The notes under the pieces: model-generated
The model's input: the letters and a program-made list of their open reading frames with translations, nothing else
What the model was told of the DNA's origin: nothing
The model's database searches: none
Shown here: positions 61,125 to 64,000 of the stretch, piece by piece
Layout: each line of letters opens with the position of its first letter
Position numbering within the stretch: position 1 is the stretch's first letter
Program-made: the position numbers and the translations under genes
Assembly: GCF_016125515.1 (NCBI RefSeq)
Contig: NZ_WGLO01000010.1
Span: forward strand, 62,001-126,000
Source of the DNA: Hyphomonas sp.
Lineage (GTDB): Bacteria; Pseudomonadota; Alphaproteobacteria; Caulobacterales; Hyphomonadaceae
Reading direction: 5' to 3'
DNA: 64,000 bases

Positions 61125-62284
61125 GATTCTTTCCTGAACGGTGTTCGGTCTTTTAGGTAGATAAAATCTGCATCGACGGCGGCGCGTTCCCGCTCCAGAT
61201 ATTCGGCGACGGCGTCGCGGAAGCCGGGGTGTGAGATCCAGTGCGCGGAATAGGTGAGCACCGGGGCATAGCCCCGGGCGAGCTTGTGCCCGCCTTGCGC
61301 GCCGGCTTCGACGGTCTTGAGGCCGTGGGCGATGGCAAAGTCTATCGCTTGATAGTAGCACGTCTCGAAGTGCAGCATGGGGCGCGGGTCGGTGCAGCCC
61401 CAATAGCGGCCATAGAGCGTTTCAGAACCGATCAGGTTCATCGCGCCGGCAATCGCCGTGTCGCCGTCATAGACGAAGACGAACAACAGGTCCTTGGCCA
61501 TCCGTTCCCGGAGCAAAGAGAAACTGGCGCGCGTGAGATAGGGCGAGCCCCATTTGCGGCTTCCTGTATCCATATAGAAGTCGAAGAACCGGTCGAGATG
61601 ATCTTCGGTGATCTCATCGCCGGTGATGTGGCGGAATTCGAGCCCGTCCTGCGCCTTCGCCCGCTCCTTGCGCAGGTTCTTGCGCTTGTCGGAGGAGAGG
61701 GTGGCGAGAAAATCGTCGAAGGATGCGTAGCCGTTGTTCTGCCAGTGGAATTGCTGGTCTGTGCGGACCAGCAAGCCGGCGGCTTCCAGCGCGGCCGTTT
61801 CGGACGCCTCGATGAAGTTGATGTGCATCGAGGAAACATCCGTCTCCATCGCCACATGGAAGGCGCCTTGTAGCAGCGCCGCCTTGTACATCTCCGCATC
61901 CGGTCCGGGCGCGACCAGAAGCCGCCGCCCGGTGACAGGCGTGAAGGGCACGGCGGAGAGCAGCTTGGGATAATAGGCGCCGCCTGCACGCTCCCAGGCT
62001 TCGGCCCAGGACTGGTCGAACACGAACTCGCCCCGCGAATGGCTCTTGAACCACATCGGCATGGCGGCGCGCAGGCGTCCGCCCGGTTCGTGCACGAGAA
62101 TATGGCTGCCGCGCCAGCCGGTGCGCGGCGTGGCGGCGCCAGAGCGCTCCATCGCTTCAAGGAATTCCCAGGTCAGGAACGGATCGTAGGGCAGGCCCGG
62201 CGGGTTTGCGACCGCGTTCCAGGCGACCGGGTCCACGGCCGCGAAGGTGTTGATCTGGCTGATGCGAGGATTGACGGCGTCCAT
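61121..62284 (-). CDS. FemAB-like / GNAT-type acyltransferase (DUF482)
   Basis: A 387-residue protein of the peptidoglycan-branch-like (FemAB/DUF482) acetyltransferase group. Marks: NPPGLPYDPFLTWEFLEAMERSG, FDQSWAEAWERAGGAYYPKLLSAVPFTPVTGRRLL, DFLATLSSDKRKNLRKERAKAQ, GSETLYGRYWGCTDPRPMLHFETCYYQAIDFAI and AGAQGGHKLARGYAPVLT. Its substrate is not known. It lies 9 bases after the glycerophosphodiesterase gene and overlaps the HIT gene by 4. Confidence 0.82.
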   Translation of the reverse strand: MDAVNPRISQINTFAAVDPVAWNAVANPPGLPYDPFLTWEFLEAMERSGAATPRTGWRGSHILVHEPGGRLRAAMPMWFKSHSRGEFVFDQSWAEAWERAGGAYYPKLLSAVPFTPVTGRRLLVAPGPDAEMYKAALLQGAFHVAMETDVSSMHINFIEASETAALEAAGLLVRTDQQFHWQNNGYASFDDFLATLSSDKRKNLRKERAKAQDGLEFRHITGDEITEDHLDRFFDFYMDTGSRKWGSPYLTRASFSLLRERMAKDLLFVFVYDGDTAIAGAMNLIGSETLYGRYWGCTDPRPMLHFETCYYQAIDFAIAHGLKTVEAGAQGGHKLARGYAPVLTYSAHWISHPGFRDAVAEYLERERAAVDADFIYLKDRTPFRKES

Positions 62285-62293
62285 GCCCTGAAC

Positions 62294-63016
62294 TTAGGGC
62301 GCCGCAAGCGCCGGGTCGATATGCTCGAAGATGATTGCTGGATTGTAAGGCCGCGCAGCCGCCAGATCGGCCTCGCTGCGCACGGTCCAGACCACGAATG
62401 GCAGGCCGGCCGCATCGGCCAGCGCAGCCGCCCGCGCCGTATCGGTGTAGTGGACCGCAAGATAATTGATCTCGTCGCGGATGGCGTTTTGGACGGTCTC
62501 ATCGAACCGCGCCTCGCCCGCATGCACCACCGGCAGCACCAGCTGCCCGCGCATGATTGTCGAGGGCAGGGCGCGCACGGCTTCTTCCGAAAAGCTCATC
62601 GCAGCAGCGGGGCCGCGCCAGCCCGCCAGACGGTCTGCGATGGTTCGCGCGAATAGGGCCGGATCGGTCGTGCCGTCGATTTTCATCTCGCAGAGCAACG
62701 GCAGGTCGTCCGGCCAGACGTCCAGCAGATCGTCAAAGGTGGGGATCGGCTCATCGCCGCCATTGATCCGCATGGTCTTCAGCCGGTCCGCGCCGAAGGT
62801 TTCAAACACGCCGCTCTCGGTCGTCATCCGGTCGAGCAGCGAGTCGTGGAAGATCATCGCCGTTCCGTCTGAGGCGGGCCGCAGGTCGAACTCGATGCCC
62901 AGCCCGGCCTTTGCCGCCGCCCTGAAACCCGCGAGCGAATTCTCGGGCGGTCCGTCCTTCAGCCAGAGGCCGCGGTGGGCATAGGCATAGGCCTTGAGGT
63001 CGAACGCGGTCGCCAT
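62294..63016 (-). CDS. glycerophosphodiester phosphodiesterase
   Basis: Cleaves glycerophosphodiesters to glycerol-3-phosphate and an alcohol. 240 residues with the GDPD active-site set: His14-Arg15-Gly16, Glu25 (PPENS), Glu42-x-Asp44 (IEFDLRP) and His57-Asp58 (IFHDSLLDRMT). No signal peptide, so a cytoplasmic UgpQ-like enzyme. It is 3 bases from the downstream end of the RidA gene and in one operon with it and the genes after. Confidence 0.9.
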   Translation of the reverse strand: MATAFDLKAYAYAHRGLWLKDGPPENSLAGFRAAAKAGLGIEFDLRPASDGTAMIFHDSLLDRMTTESGVFETFGADRLKTMRINGGDEPIPTFDDLLDVWPDDLPLLCEMKIDGTTDPALFARTIADRLAGWRGPAAAMSFSEEAVRALPSTIMRGQLVLPVVHAGEARFDETVQNAIRDEINYLAVHYTDTARAAALADAAGLPFVVWTVRSEADLAAARPYNPAIIFEHIDPALAAP

Positions 63017-63019
63017 GGC

Positions 63020-63478
63020 TCAGCCGATCTCGAACACGCCGTCCACTTCGACGGCCACGCCCAGAGGCAGCGTGGGGCAGGCGACGGCCGAGCGGGCATG
63101 CTTGCCGGCCTCGCCGAACACTTCGACCATCAGGTCCGAACAGCCATTCACGACCTGCGGAATATCCACAAAGGACGGTGCGCAGTTCACGAAGCCGCCA
63201 AGCTTCACGACCCGTTTGATGCGCGACAGCTCGCCAACGGCGGCCTTGCACTGCGCGATCAGGTTGATGCCGCAGATACGGGCGGCATGCTGGCCAGCCG
63301 AAAGCTCCATGTCATCGCCGAGACGGCCGAGAATGCGGCCCTCGGGCGTCGCGCTGACCTGGCCGGAGACGTAGAGCAGATCACCCGTGATCACGTAGGG
63401 CACATAGGTCGCGACAGGCTTCATCGGCGCGGGCAGCACAATGCCGAGGGCGTCGAGTTTTGCTTCGGGGGTGGGCAT
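63020..63478 (-). CDS. RidA family protein
   Basis: A 152-residue YjgF/RidA-family protein, related to 2-iminobutanoate deaminases. Marks: DALGIVLPAPMKPVATYVPYVITGDLLYVSGQVSATPEG, GEAGKHARSAVACPTLPLGVAVEVDGVFEIG (R-S-A-V-A, close to the usual Arg-containing strand). The sequence fits the RidA branch that differs from classic RidA around the active site, so imine deaminase activity is likely but not certain. It starts the reverse-strand run that continues through GDPD, FemAB-like and HIT genes. Confidence 0.82.
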   Translation of the reverse strand: MPTPEAKLDALGIVLPAPMKPVATYVPYVITGDLLYVSGQVSATPEGRILGRLGDDMELSAGQHAARICGINLIAQCKAAVGELSRIKRVVKLGGFVNCAPSFVDIPQVVNGCSDLMVEVFGEAGKHARSAVACPTLPLGVAVEVDGVFEIG

Positions 63479-63533
63479 GGGCAGGCTCCGTGATCTGTTT
63501 CGCGCACCGTCCTAGCCTGCGCGGCCCCGCAAG

Positions 63534-64000
63534 TCAGCCCTTGTCCTTGCGCGCCATCTTCGCCGCGCGCCCGGTGATCACAGCGTCCCGTCCGAACTTC
63601 GCGCGCGCTTTGTCCGAGGCGCGTTCGGCAGCGGCGCGTTTGGCGACTTTCGGATCGATCAGGTCAACGCCGTCGGCCTTGTAGGCGGAGAGGCCGGACA
63701 GGCCGACGCCGATCAGCCGGTACCGGACTTTTCCGTTGGCCTCCTTGGCCAGCAACGGCCGCGCGGTGCGGAACACTTCCTGCGCCAGCTGGGTCGGTTC
63801 GTGGAGCGAGATCCGGCGCGTGACCTGTTTGAAATCGGAGGTCTTCAGTTTCAGCGTCACGACCACGCCGACAACGCCTTCGGCCTTGGCCCGGTCGGCG
63901 GTTTTTACGCTGAGGCGCCAGAGATGATCCTCGAGTACGGAGAGGTCGCTGGTGTCTTCGAAGAAGGTTGTCTCGCTGGAAACCGACTTGCGTTCGTCAT
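63534..64000 (-). CDS. dinB: DNA polymerase IV, C-terminal part (cut by window edge)
   Basis: The reverse-strand frame is open to base 64000 and reads DERKSVSSETTFFEDTSDLS then LWRLSVKTADRAKAEGVVGV, continuing as VVVTLKLKTSDFKQVTRRISL and RYRLIGVGLSGLSA. These are the start of the little-finger domain (RKSxGxExTF) and its beta sheet, so about 155 residues of a Y-family translesion polymerase are visible and the catalytic palm lies off window. The first Met in this frame inside the window is not the true start. Confidence 0.85.
   Translation of the reverse strand, partial: DERKSVSSETTFFEDTSDLSVLEDHLWRLSVKTADRAKAEGVVGVVVTLKLKTSDFKQVTRRISLHEPTQLAQEVFRTARPLLAKEANGKVRYRLIGVGLSGLSAYKADGVDLIDPKVAKRAAAERASDKARAKFGRDAVITGRAAKMARKDKG

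Noticed and set aside
1-64000. CRISPR arrays, tRNA/rRNA genes, transposases, toxin-antitoxin or phage genes
   Set aside because: None seen on either strand: no regular direct repeats with unique spacers, no tRNA-like cloverleaf noticed and no such protein motifs. I cannot run tRNAscan or CRISPR finders, so tiny cases may be missed.

Overview
The window is about 64 kb of GC-rich bacterial chromosome, densely coded (no gap over 300 bases without a gene) and free of rRNA, tRNA, insertion sequences, CRISPR or phage genes that I can recognise. Several gene orders are typical of Alphaproteobacteria: rpsF-rpsR-rplI-dnaB, fabD/fabG-acpP-fabF-mltG-yicC-gmk, lptD-surA-pdxA-rsmA, ruvX-pyrB-pyrC'-plsY-dprA and gatC/gatA/gatB. 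Together with the polysaccharide locus and long proteins such as 193-aa L9, they suggest a Caulobacterales/Hyphomonadaceae-like organism (Hyphomonas would fit). The genus is inference.

Layout. (1) 1-14.2 kb is an envelope or exopolysaccharide region. It holds nucleotide-sugar genes (rfbF partial, rfbC-like), a reverse-strand trio (FAD oxidoreductase, SAF-domain dehydrogenase, SDR epimerase), lldD, an outer-membrane beta-barrel, a Wzc-like tyrosine autokinase, a GT4-like and a GT2 glycosyltransferase, galE and a small membrane protein. Almost every gap in this export region carries a perfect inverted repeat. (2) 14.2-20.4 kb is a tightly overlapping reverse-strand operon (DUF4129, DUF4350, MoxR, DUF58, SpoIIM, RDD). 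(3) 20.5-32.2 kb is metabolic and hydrolytic: free-Met sulfoxide reductase, carboxylesterase, a Cys/Met-type PLP enzyme, GST, DUF1330, DPP-IV-like peptidase, an MBL hydrolase, EttA and a lipoprotein amidase. (4) 32.3-35.3 kb carries dnaB and the rpsF-rpsR-rplI ribosomal operon with a structured leader. (5) 35.3-43.0 kb is the fatty-acid synthesis cluster running into mltG, yicC and gmk, interrupted between fabD and fabG. (6) 43.0-53.6 kb is a long reverse-strand block: ruvX, AEC transporter, pyrB, an inactive pyrC homologue, a small possibly frameshifted gene, plsY, a dprA fragment, then lptD-surA-pdxA-rsmA. (7) 53.6-64 kb has gatC, gatA and gatB scattered among other genes, then HIT, FemAB-like acyltransferase, glycerophosphodiesterase, RidA and the C-terminal part of dinB, cut by the window edge.

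How genes work together. RfbF, RfbC, GalE and the SDR/oxidoreductase trio can supply activated sugars. The two glycosyltransferases would use them, and the kinase plus beta-barrel would control length and export. FabD/FabG/AcpP/FabF supply acyl-ACP to envelope synthesis, in which MltG (peptidoglycan), LptD/SurA (LPS and OMP assembly) and PlsY (phospholipid) also act. The MoxR operon probably forms an envelope chaperone-type complex.

I did not find one clearly new multi-gene defence or mobile system. The best leads are small and local. They are a lone DprA winged-helix gene coupled to plsY, a 10-bp hairpin that buries the amidase Shine-Dalgarno sequence, tandem CRP-like palindromes and a series of perfect inverted repeats in the polysaccharide locus, a PyrC paralogue without metal ligands, and a probable frameshift next to it.
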